A stretch of 5,188 nucleotides of DNA, from the NCBI GenBank assembly GCA_027069645.1, contig JALXEI010000186.1:1-5188 (forward strand), read 5' to 3'. Shown piece after piece: positions 1-5,188 of this stretch. Origin of the DNA: Hyphomicrobiales bacterium (GTDB taxonomy: Bacteria > Pseudomonadota > Alphaproteobacteria > Rhizobiales > JAKIUO01). The notes under the pieces were generated by a model. The model did not search any database. It was not told the origin of the DNA and worked only from the letters and a program-made list of their open reading frames with translations. The first letter of the stretch is position 1, and every line of letters starts with the position of its first letter. The position numbers and the translations under genes are program-made.

Positions 1-1
1 G

Positions 2-1930
2 AATGCCATGATCGGGGCGCCGTTTGAACCGCAATATGTGACCGATACGCCCCGTCTGTCTTTCGGGGCTTTTGGCGAGGAAGATCGGCTTGCCTATGAA
101 CAGCAACTGATGACAGAGCATGGACCACGCTGGTTTGCTTTTGAAGATGTAGCCATTCGCGATGAAGAAGGCGAATTGCGCGAAGTCCACACCGTGGGAC
201 GCGATATTACAGAAGAAAAGAAAACCGCGGCCGATTTGCAGGAGGCCCGCAACCGCGCCGAGGCGGCCAATCACGCCAAGACACGCTTTCTTGCGACCAT
301 GAGCCATGAAATCAGAACGCCGATGAACGGCATTATGGGCATGACCGATCTGCTTGCCGAAAGCAGCCTGACGCCGGAGCAGCATACCTATTGTCAGGCC
401 ATCAACAAGTCGGCCACTACCCTGCTGGCCCTCATTGACGAGATTCTCGATTTTTCGAGGATTGAGGCCGGCAAATTTGAAATGGTTAAAAAGCCCTACA
501 AAATCACAGATTTTGCCGAGAGTGTGGTGGAACTTCTGGCCCCCCGGGCATTTGAAAAAGGTCTGTCGTTCGGTTGCTATGTCGCTCCTGATCTGTGTGA
601 CCGGCTGATCGGTGATGAAATGCGGATGCGCCAGATCCTGCTCAATCTGCTGGGCAATGCCATCAAGTTTACCGATCAGGGTGGTGTCATTCTGGAGGTG
701 AGTTCCGCCGGAGAACGCAAGGAACTGTTGCGTTTTTCCGTCTCCGATACCGGCGTCGGGCTCACCAGAGAGGATATGAAGCATATCTTTGTTGAATTTG
801 AACAGGTTGACAGTTCCAACGAGCGGCGCAATGGCGGCACCGGTCTTGGACTCGCGATTACCCGCCGTCTGGTGGAAAAAATGGGGGGCGAAATCCGTGT
901 TTCCAGCGTACCGGGCAAGGGTTCCGTGTTCACGGTCGATATGCCGCTTGAAAATGCACCGGGCGCTGTTTGCCTTTATGAACAGTTGCCTGTCCCCAAA
1001 GGGGTCGAAAGGGTGCTGATTGCCTGTGATCACGAACCTGAGGGGCATCTGATCGGCAAAATGCTGAAGAGCCTTGGCATTGATGTGGTCGTTCAGGATC
1101 GTCGCATGGCTTATGAAATGCTGGAGGATGGTATTGGCAAGCCGTTTGATGTCCTGATTACCGATGCCATCGACGCGCCGCGTTTTGCCGGGGAGTTGTC
1201 CAGAATGGCTGAAAAACATGCCGGTCATCCGGTGAAGGGCCTGATGCTGATTGAAGCAACAGAACGCCGCAAATATGATGTGTTGCGTGACAAGGGCTAT
1301 GGTGCCTATCTGACCCGGCCGATACGTCATATTTCGCTTGTTCGCCAGCTTGAAAACATGCAGGCCAGCCCGCTGATCGCGCAGCCGGAACCCGGTCAGA
1401 GCAATTTTGCGCCAAAGGCACTGACCCGTTCCAGGGCACAGCCCGTTGCATCGGAATCTGTACCCGGAAGCGCGGTTGCAACCGAAAAGGGGCAGCAGCG
1501 AGAAGCGCACGATAAGGCCAAAGCCCGCATCCTTCTGGCCGAGGACAACGAGATCAACGCCATGCTGGGCCGTCGGTTGCTGGAGCATATGGGGTATGAG
1601 GTGATCCATGTTACCGATGGTCGGCAGGCTCTGGCGGCGGTCAGGGAATCGGTCGGCGGAGAACCTTTCGATGTTGTGCTGATGGATATTCACATGCCGC
1701 ATATGGATGGCATCAGGGCCACACAGGAAATCCGCGCCTTTGAACAGGTTAACGGTCTTTTCCACAAGCCGCTGCCGATCATTGCCCTGACAGCCAATGC
1801 CTTTGATGATGTCAAGTCGGAATGCTTTGCGGTGGGTATGAATGCCTATCTCGCCAAACCGTTTGCCCGCGAGGAATTGCGCGAGATCATCGAAAACAGC
1901 CTGCGTGCAAAGGCCGAAATGGCGAGTTGA
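2..1930 (+). CDS. Hybrid sensor histidine kinase (PAS end-HisKA-HATPase_c-degenerate REC-REC), 5' partial
   Basis: This is the C-terminal part of a cytoplasmic or membrane-tethered hybrid histidine kinase. The frame is open to the left edge, and the first ATG (position 8) falls inside what looks like a PAS domain, so the true start is upstream. Residues are counted from that ATG. Residues about 38-70 are the end of a PAS/PAC fold, closing with the typical GRDITEEK. A short helical linker (71-93) follows. HisKA carries the phosphoacceptor His100 in SHEIRTPMNG. HATPase_c has N-box Asn213/Asn217, G1 box DTGVG (247-251) and G2 box GGTGLGLA (276-283). A first receiver-like domain (about 335-450) is degenerate. 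The second receiver (about 506-635) is intact: acidic Glu512/Asp513, phosphoacceptor Asp560 in LMDIHMPHMDG, Thr595 and Lys617. No HPt domain is present, so phosphoryl transfer onward would need a separate phosphotransferase (inference). The input signal and target are unknown. It converges on the amidase gene. Confidence 0.93.
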   Translation, partial: NAMIGAPFEPQYVTDTPRLSFGAFGEEDRLAYEQQLMTEHGPRWFAFEDVAIRDEEGELREVHTVGRDITEEKKTAADLQEARNRAEAANHAKTRFLATMSHEIRTPMNGIMGMTDLLAESSLTPEQHTYCQAINKSATTLLALIDEILDFSRIEAGKFEMVKKPYKITDFAESVVELLAPRAFEKGLSFGCYVAPDLCDRLIGDEMRMRQILLNLLGNAIKFTDQGGVILEVSSAGERKELLRFSVSDTGVGLTREDMKHIFVEFEQVDSSNERRNGGTGLGLAITRRLVEKMGGEIRVSSVPGKGSVFTVDMPLENAPGAVCLYEQLPVPKGVERVLIACDHEPEGHLIGKMLKSLGIDVVVQDRRMAYEMLEDGIGKPFDVLITDAIDAPRFAGELSRMAEKHAGHPVKGLMLIEATERRKYDVLRDKGYGAYLTRPIRHISLVRQLENMQASPLIAQPEPGQSNFAPKALTRSRAQPVASESVPGSAVATEKGQQREAHDKAKARILLAEDNEINAMLGRRLLEHMGYEVIHVTDGRQALAAVRESVGGEPFDVVLMDIHMPHMDGIRATQEIRAFEQVNGLFHKPLPIIALTANAFDDVKSECFAVGMNAYLAKPFAREELREIIENSLRAKAEMAS

Positions 1931-1936
1931 GCGAGC

Positions 1937-1955
1937 TCCGGCGTCACAGGCCGGA
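1937..1955. terminator. Hairpin between convergent genes, possible bidirectional terminator
   Basis: TCCGGC (1937-1942) and GCCGGA (1950-1955) form a perfect 6-bp GC-rich stem with a 7-base loop. It sits in the 38-base gap between the kinase stop and the amidase stop, which is where a shared terminator would be expected. Neither strand has a T-run directly after the stem, so it is not a classic intrinsic terminator and may act only weakly or together with Rho. Confidence 0.35.
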
Positions 1956-1968
1956 AGGGCAGCGGCGA

Positions 1969-2601
1969 TCACTGTTTTTCCGACTTGCCCTGCGGTTTCA
2001 GTTGCGCGGCGACCTTTTGCCGGATGGCCGGGATTTTGTTGAACAGGTTGGTGCCGGGGCAAAGGGTCGAGGCATAGTGCTTGTGCCCGTCAATGCGTGA
2101 GGCCGGGATATGCCAGCGTCTGGCCAGCATGACCAGGAGCTGATCAAGGCTTTCCAATTGTGCGCCGGTGGGCTGTTCTTTCATGAAATTGCCTTCCAGT
2201 ACAATCTGAATGTGATTGACCGGATTATAGTCGGTATTGGTATCTCCTGAAAAATGAATATCGCGGCCCTCGGCAATCTGGCCGGCGGCGTTGATGACGA
2301 AGTGATAGGGGATATCAGCCCAGGCAACTTTCATTTTTCCAGAAGCAAGGCGTTCGCGTCTTTGTGAAAAGCGTTGCAGATTGCGCATCTTGCGGGCAAG
2401 GTCGCCCTTGCGCTGGCGTACCGCCGAATGGTGAATAGTGATGAAAGCGGGTTTGTGGGCAATCATCGGCTTGACCGGCGGTTTGGCCTCCCATTGCGCC
2501 CGTGACAGGATTTGCGGGTCGGCATGAGCCGCACCGGTGCCGGCAAAAACCGTTAGCAGGCTGAAAAGAAGCCCGGCAATACAGATGTGATTTTGTTTCA
2601 T
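1969..2601 (-). CDS. Secreted N-acetylmuramoyl-L-alanine amidase (PGRP/amidase_2 family)
   Basis: Predicted 210-residue zinc amidase that cleaves the bond between N-acetylmuramic acid and the stem peptide of peptidoglycan. Residues 1-27 look like a Sec signal peptide with an AHA-Asp cleavage site. No lipobox cysteine is seen, so a soluble periplasmic protein is expected. The catalytic pattern is complete: His57 (ITIHHSA), Tyr99 (IPYHFVI), His173 (DGHKHY), Thr179 and Cys181 (TLCPG). In the family, the two His and the Cys bind zinc. Thr at the position of T7 lysozyme Lys128 matches catalytic animal PGRPs. The start ATG lies 3 bases after the stop of the upstream caspase-like gene. Only a weak GGA precedes it, at about 9 bases, so translation is probably coupled. 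Possible roles are envelope remodelling, septal splitting or peptidoglycan turnover. It is not AmpD-like in location because of the signal peptide. The family call is firm; the physiological role is unknown. Confidence 0.93.
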   Translation of the reverse strand: MKQNHICIAGLLFSLLTVFAGTGAAHADPQILSRAQWEAKPPVKPMIAHKPAFITIHHSAVRQRKGDLARKMRNLQRFSQRRERLASGKMKVAWADIPYHFVINAAGQIAEGRDIHFSGDTNTDYNPVNHIQIVLEGNFMKEQPTGAQLESLDQLLVMLARRWHIPASRIDGHKHYASTLCPGTNLFNKIPAIRQKVAAQLKPQGKSEKQ

Positions 2602-2604
2602 GAT

Positions 2605-3870
2605 TCAGCGTCCGGCTTTGACATAGGCATCGGCGACGGCTTCCCTTGCCCGAACCTTTTTGAATATCGCATAGTCCCGGTTATAGGGCCCCATGACAAC
2701 CGCATAAAGTCCGTCTGTCAGATTAGGATAGTTGTTTGTGTCAATCATATGGGCTTTTATACCCTGATCACGCAAAAAACGGACGCGTTTTTCGGCGCGC
2801 GCCAGGTCGGCTTTCGGGAAAGAGCCCATAATGACGAAATAGCGCCCGTGTTCGTCATTCTCGTTTTGCCCCAGTTCGCTCATCTCGGAAAGAATCAGGC
2901 GGGTCGATGCGCGGATGGTTTTCTTTTTGCGCGGTTTCAGTTCGTCGATTTTGATGCGGGCAAATTCCGCATAGAGGCTGTTTGGATATTTGCGCGCAAA
3001 ACTGCGCAGGATGCGCGGGTTTTTGCTGTCCTTTATGGTCAGCCAGGCCCGGTGAGCCGGGTCGGAAACGGATGATGTGGCGGAAGAGACGTCGGCAGGG
3101 CTTCCCTGACAACCGGCCGGGCAGAATTCGCCAATGATCGACGAGGAGGACCAGGGCAGTTGCCGTCCCTCGGTTTCACCAAACACGCTCTGGCGGACCC
3201 GTTTCATAACCGCTTCAATATTTCCCGGATTACGCAGTTCACGGGAAAGGGCGCGGGAAAACGGGCTGTTGCTGCTGTCACCATCCTCGGCAACATTTCC
3301 CGGCGAGGTGGCATAGGCAATCAGCGAACCTTTTGGTGCGTCCATGCGCGCCAGCCCCCCTTGTGACAGGCCGCGGCTGGCCGCCTTGAAAGGATTGTTG
3401 CGGCAACTGTCAAGGACAATGACATTGAGATTGTTGCCGACATTAATCAGTCCCTGCATCAGGGCATCGGCGTCAATGGAATAGAGCGCAACATCAGCTT
3501 CCTTTTCAATTTCCGCATCGACGGGGACAAGATAGTTGATGCCCCCGACCTGCAAGCCATGCCCGGCATAGTAGACAAATCCCACAGTCTCCGGGCCATT
3601 GTCATTGAGTTTGGCGGTGAAGTCGCGAATGGCCTTTTTGAGATCGATATAGCCGACATCGCGGCGTTCCAGCACCTCGAATCCGAGGTCTCGAAAGGTG
3701 CCGGCCAGCAGCCTGACATCATGGGCCGGATTGGCCAGAGGCGCGACAAATTTATAGGCGGAATTGCCGATCAGCAGGGCAATGCGCTTTTCGGCAAGGA
3801 CGGTCTTTTGTGCAAAAAGGACAAGCAGGGCAAAAAGCACAACAGGAAAAATTCTGAATAAACGGGCCAC
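2605..3870 (-). CDS. Secreted caspase-like (peptidase C14) protein with C-terminal SPOR domain
   Basis: 421-residue protein. Residues 1-26 form a signal peptide or N-terminal anchor ending VLA-Glu, placing the rest in the periplasm. Residues about 28-250 are a caspase p20-like domain: strand KRIALLIGNSAY, catalytic His104 in YYAGHG, and catalytic Cys156 in VLDSCRNNPF. Both dyad residues are present, so it is probably an active cysteine peptidase; prokaryotic relatives usually cut after Arg or Lys. Residues about 270-312 hold an AW...F..KYPNSLYAEFA...I.EL segment, common after caspase domains in proteobacteria. A basic linker (313-317) follows. Residues about 342-421 fit a SPOR domain (YFVIMGSF ... 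GLYAVVMGPY ... DAYVKAG), a fold that usually binds peptidoglycan lacking stem peptides. The start is GTG (3870-3868), preceded at 7 bases by GGA. An in-frame TGA five codons upstream rules out a longer start. It is the first gene of a pair with the amidase. Its substrate is unknown. Confidence 0.92.
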   Translation of the reverse strand: MARLFRIFPVVLFALLVLFAQKTVLAEKRIALLIGNSAYKFVAPLANPAHDVRLLAGTFRDLGFEVLERRDVGYIDLKKAIRDFTAKLNDNGPETVGFVYYAGHGLQVGGINYLVPVDAEIEKEADVALYSIDADALMQGLINVGNNLNVIVLDSCRNNPFKAASRGLSQGGLARMDAPKGSLIAYATSPGNVAEDGDSSNSPFSRALSRELRNPGNIEAVMKRVRQSVFGETEGRQLPWSSSSIIGEFCPAGCQGSPADVSSATSSVSDPAHRAWLTIKDSKNPRILRSFARKYPNSLYAEFARIKIDELKPRKKKTIRASTRLILSEMSELGQNENDEHGRYFVIMGSFPKADLARAEKRVRFLRDQGIKAHMIDTNNYPNLTDGLYAVVMGPYNRDYAIFKKVRAREAVADAYVKAGR

Positions 3871-3916
3871 GATGTCATCCGATCAATTGTTATGGGTCGT
3901 GCCGGAGGGATGAGAA

Positions 3917-3922
3917 AGTATA
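3917..3922 (-). promoter_or_regulatory. Possible -10 box (TATACT) for the caspase-amidase transcript
   Basis: On the minus strand, TATACT lies 46 bases upstream of the GTG start and matches TATAAT at five of six positions. Seventeen bases further upstream is ATTATA, a poor -35 match (three of six). The surroundings are strongly AT-rich. It would give a 5' leader of roughly 40 bases. TATAAA and TATAGT just upstream are alternatives, so the exact box is uncertain. Confidence 0.3.
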
Positions 3923-3924
3923 CA

Positions 3925-3940
3925 AGTCTTTATAATGACT
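3925..3940. promoter_or_regulatory. 16-base imperfect palindrome, candidate operator
   Basis: AGTCTTTATAATGACT reads the same on both strands apart from one mismatched pair: AGTC/GACT outer arms around a perfect TTATAA centre. It sits directly upstream of the proposed -10 box, inside the would-be -35/-10 spacer, which is a common repressor position. No regulator is recognised, and AT-rich DNA makes chance palindromes more likely. Confidence 0.25.
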
Positions 3941-3983
3941 ATAATTATGTCTCCTGTACTTCTCCCTCTGCGCGTTTGACTAT

Positions 3984-3998
3984 AGCCTTAATGAGGCT
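3984..3998. terminator. Small stem-loop downstream of xerC, weak terminator candidate
   Basis: AGCCT (3984-3988) and AGGCT (3994-3998) pair as a 5-bp stem with a 5-base loop, about 43 bases beyond the xerC stop. On the minus strand, the direction of xerC transcription, no T-run follows. On the plus strand TTGTTT follows, but no plus-strand gene ends here. This is the only hairpin of note after xerC, and its role is doubtful. Confidence 0.18.
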
Positions 3999-4040
3999 TT
4001 GTTTAAAGGTCCGGATTGCAGAATGAGGGAAATTAGCCTC

Positions 4041-4997
4041 TCAGGCGCGCGGGTGGGCACCGGCATAGGTTTTCAGCAAATGTTTTTTGTCCACCTGTGT
4101 ATAAATCTGCGTGGTTGACAGGCTGGCATGGCCGAGCAGTTCCTGAATTTCGCGCAGATCGCCGCCATTGCCCAGAAGATGCGTGGCAAAGCTGTGGCGC
4201 AGGGCATGCGGGGTAGCGGTATCGGGCAGGCCCAGCGCGCCGCGCAGACGTTGCATCAAAAGCTGAATGATGCGCGGTGACAGGCGTTTGCCCTTTTCGC
4301 CGTAAAACAGCGGGTCAGTGCCTTCGCTGCCCCAGGGGCAGAGCGCAAGATAATGCTCGATCGCCTCAATCGCCACCGGCAGCACCGGCACAATGCGCTC
4401 CTTGCCGCCCTTGCCGACAATGCGCAGCACGTCTTTTGTCCGGCTCGGGGCGTTTTCGCGGTTGAGATTGAGGGCTTCGGAGATGCGCAACCCGCAGCCA
4501 TAAAGCAGAACCAGCACAGCGCTGTCACGGGCCAGCACCCAGGGTTCGGCCTTGTCGCGTTGCACCAGATCGGCCCCCGACATGACGGCACCGGCCTTTT
4601 GCTCGCTCAGCGGTTTGGGGACGCTGTGCGGCAGTTTGGGAAGCTGGACGGCGAGCACGGCCTGATTGTCACAGATTTTCTGCTTGTTGAGATGGCGAAA
4701 AAAGCCCCGCAGCGCCGAAAGCGTGCGGGCCAGTGACCGGCTTGAGGCATTGTCGCGGCTGCGTCTTCTCGCCAGAAAGCTGCGAAAAGAGCGCACATCC
4801 AGTTTCTCAAGCTGTGCCAGTGTGACGGTTTCGCCGTGATAATCCGACAAAAACAGCATGAAAGAACGCAGGTCGCGTTCATAGGCCTCAAGCGTTTTGG
4901 CGGCAAGACCGCGTTCCGTGTCGAGGTGGCGCAACCAGCTTTTGACGAGAGCGAGGATTTGCGGGCTGACCGGTACGGCGAGGACATCGGGGTTCAT
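4041..4997 (-). CDS. xerC: Tyrosine recombinase XerC
   Basis: 318-residue site-specific recombinase. With XerD it resolves chromosome dimers at dif near the terminus, normally in cooperation with FtsK at division. The N-terminal SAM-like core-binding domain spans about residues 13-105 (TERGLAAKTLEAYERDLRSF). The catalytic domain follows with the full active site: Arg171 (GCGLRISE), Lys196 (GKGGKERIVP), His264 and Arg267 (HALRHSFATHLL), His290 (LLGHASL) and nucleophile Tyr299 (TTQIYTQV). The C-terminal tail GAHPRA and overall similarity point to XerC rather than XerD or a phage integrase; length is close to the usual 300. The ATG start is preceded by AAGAG at 6 bases. No att site, tRNA or other integron/phage gene is nearby, so a housekeeping copy is likely. 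A 170-base spacer separates it from the caspase-amidase pair. Confidence 0.93.
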   Translation of the reverse strand: MNPDVLAVPVSPQILALVKSWLRHLDTERGLAAKTLEAYERDLRSFMLFLSDYHGETVTLAQLEKLDVRSFRSFLARRRSRDNASSRSLARTLSALRGFFRHLNKQKICDNQAVLAVQLPKLPHSVPKPLSEQKAGAVMSGADLVQRDKAEPWVLARDSAVLVLLYGCGLRISEALNLNRENAPSRTKDVLRIVGKGGKERIVPVLPVAIEAIEHYLALCPWGSEGTDPLFYGEKGKRLSPRIIQLLMQRLRGALGLPDTATPHALRHSFATHLLGNGGDLREIQELLGHASLSTTQIYTQVDKKHLLKTYAGAHPRA

Positions 4998-4999
4998 GG

Positions 5000-5027
5000 T
5001 TGGCTCTTTTGTGTTGGCTTTTTGGCT
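5000..5027. repeat. Three copies of TTGGCT just upstream of xerC
   Basis: TTGGCT occurs at 5000-5005, 5014-5019 and 5022-5027 (AGCCAA on the strand of xerC), immediately upstream of the xerC start. The last copy seen by the xerC transcript overlaps the region just before the ATG and after the AAGAG ribosome site. This could be regulatory or simple low-complexity DNA. Confidence 0.25.
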
Positions 5028-5038
5028 TGCCCCCTCTC

Positions 5039-5150
5039 CCTAACCCTCTCCCCTCGGGGGAGAGGGGATTTGCTGCGGGATTTGAGGATTGCTCAAACTT
5101 CAAAACGACGCGTTGTTTCTTCCCCTCTCCCCACAGGGGAGAGAGTTAGG
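5039..5150. repeat. REPIN-like inverted repeat element
   Basis: Two 30-base arms, 5039-5068 and 5121-5150, are inverted copies matching at 27 of 30 positions. The shared core is CCTAAC.CTCTCCCCT followed by GGGGAGAGGGGA. Each arm is itself a hairpin: CCCTCTCCCC/GGGGAGAGGG with a 3-base loop (5044-5066), and CTCTCCCC/GGGGAGAG with a 3-base loop (5125-5143). The 52-base centre holds a further perfect stem-loop, TTTGAG/CTCAAA (5081-5097), and a 16-base palindrome with one G-T pair (5103-5118). Similarity ends sharply at 5039 and 5150. Paired REP units facing each other are typical of non-autonomous repeats moved by RAYT-type transposases. No transposase is in the window. It begins 41 bases upstream of xerC. 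Confidence 0.75.
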
Positions 5151-5166
5151 TCATAAACTCATAAAC
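5151..5166 (+). repeat. Perfect 8-base tandem duplication next to the repeat element
   Basis: TCATAAAC occurs twice in direct succession (5151-5158, 5159-5166), starting at the base after the REPIN-like element ends. No matching copy lies at the other edge (5031-5038 is CCCCTCTC), so it is not a target-site duplication of the whole element. Confidence 0.5.
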
Positions 5167-5175
5167 AGGATCGAA

Positions 5176-5188
5176 ATGGCAGGAGCAG
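5176..5188 (+). CDS. Possible start of a divergent gene, truncated by the right edge
   Basis: ATG at 5176 is preceded by AGGA (5167-5170) with a 5-base spacer, a good ribosome site, and reads Met-Ala-Gly-Ala before the window ends. It would be divergent from xerC. Only four codons are visible, so neither its reality nor its product can be judged. Confidence 0.35.

Larger units (their letters stand above)
3871..4040 (-). other. AT-rich spacer between xerC and the caspase-amidase pair
   Basis: This 170-base gap lies between the xerC stop and the GTG of the caspase-like gene, all transcribed leftwards. It is clearly more AT-rich than its neighbours around 3911-3950. It holds a possible -10 box and palindrome near the downstream gene, and a small stem-loop (3984-3998) nearer xerC. 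No open frame with a credible start was found. An AGGAG on the minus strand (3955-3951) is not followed by ATG, GTG or TTG at a usable distance. The gap length and composition suggest that the caspase-amidase pair has its own promoter rather than relying on xerC read-through. Confidence 0.5.

Noticed and set aside
2587..3075. Plus-strand open frame of 162 codons opposite the caspase-like gene
   Set aside because: It lies wholly antisense to a gene with clear conserved domains, and shows no recognisable motif or ribosome-site support. It is a coding shadow.
3940..3955. AGGAG followed by ATT on the minus strand, suggesting a leader peptide before the caspase-like gene
   Set aside because: ATT is too rare a start to accept without support, and no standard start codon lies at a usable distance.
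3976..4008. TTGACT followed by AT-rich DNA on the plus strand, resembling a promoter
   Set aside because: No -10 match lies at 16-18 bases (TTGTTT instead), and it would point into the antisense of xerC.
4353..4736. Plus-strand open frame of 127 codons opposite xerC
   Set aside because: Antisense to the catalytic and core-binding parts of XerC, with composition expected from a reverse-strand shadow and no domain.
4041..4997. XerC-like recombinase as a phage or island integrase
   Set aside because: Size, the HPRA tail and the absence of att repeats, tRNA or phage genes fit the housekeeping XerC better.
5031..5150. CRISPR-like repeats at the right end
   Set aside because: Only two copies exist, they are inverted rather than direct, and each is self-complementary, which fits a REP-type element.
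4836..5156. Plus-strand open frame running from xerC through the repeat element
   Set aside because: Its C-terminal part is the translation of the GGGGAGAG repeat, which often produces spurious frames such as LSLTLSPRGRG.

Overview
The window looks like chromosomal DNA from an alphaproteobacterium, most likely a Hyphomicrobiales (Rhizobiales) member near the Brucellaceae/Bartonellaceae. This rests on protein style: a XerC ending in HPRA, a periplasmic caspase-like protein with the DSCRNNPF cysteine motif, and an HisKA/HATPase/REC/REC hybrid kinase. It also rests on moderate GC content and a short GGGGAGAGGG-type intergenic repeat. The assignment is inference from memory of these families; no search was run.

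Layout. Positions 1-1930 (+) hold the C-terminal bulk of a hybrid sensor histidine kinase whose N-terminus lies off the left edge. It ends 38 bases from the end of a convergent gene. On the minus strand, reading right to left, come xerC (4997-4041), a 170-base AT-rich spacer with a possible promoter and operator, a secreted caspase-like protease with a C-terminal SPOR domain (3870-2605), and a secreted PGRP/amidase_2-type N-acetylmuramoyl-L-alanine amidase (2601-1969). The protease stop and amidase start are 3 bases apart, so these two are almost certainly one transcription unit. Right of xerC (4998-5188) lies a compact inverted-repeat element, two 30-base arms in a REPIN-like arrangement. At the extreme edge is a plausible start of a divergent plus-strand gene.

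How the parts fit. The amidase strips stem peptides from glycan strands, and SPOR domains typically bind such denuded glycan. A caspase-fold protease carrying a SPOR domain, encoded with an amidase, therefore suggests a peptidoglycan-directed envelope module: the amidase makes the sites and the protease is recruited to them. That link is the most interesting idea in the window, but it is inference. XerC (chromosome dimer resolution at dif) is a housekeeping gene, and no functional link of it or of the kinase to the protease/amidase pair is visible. There is no gene-free stretch over 300 bases.
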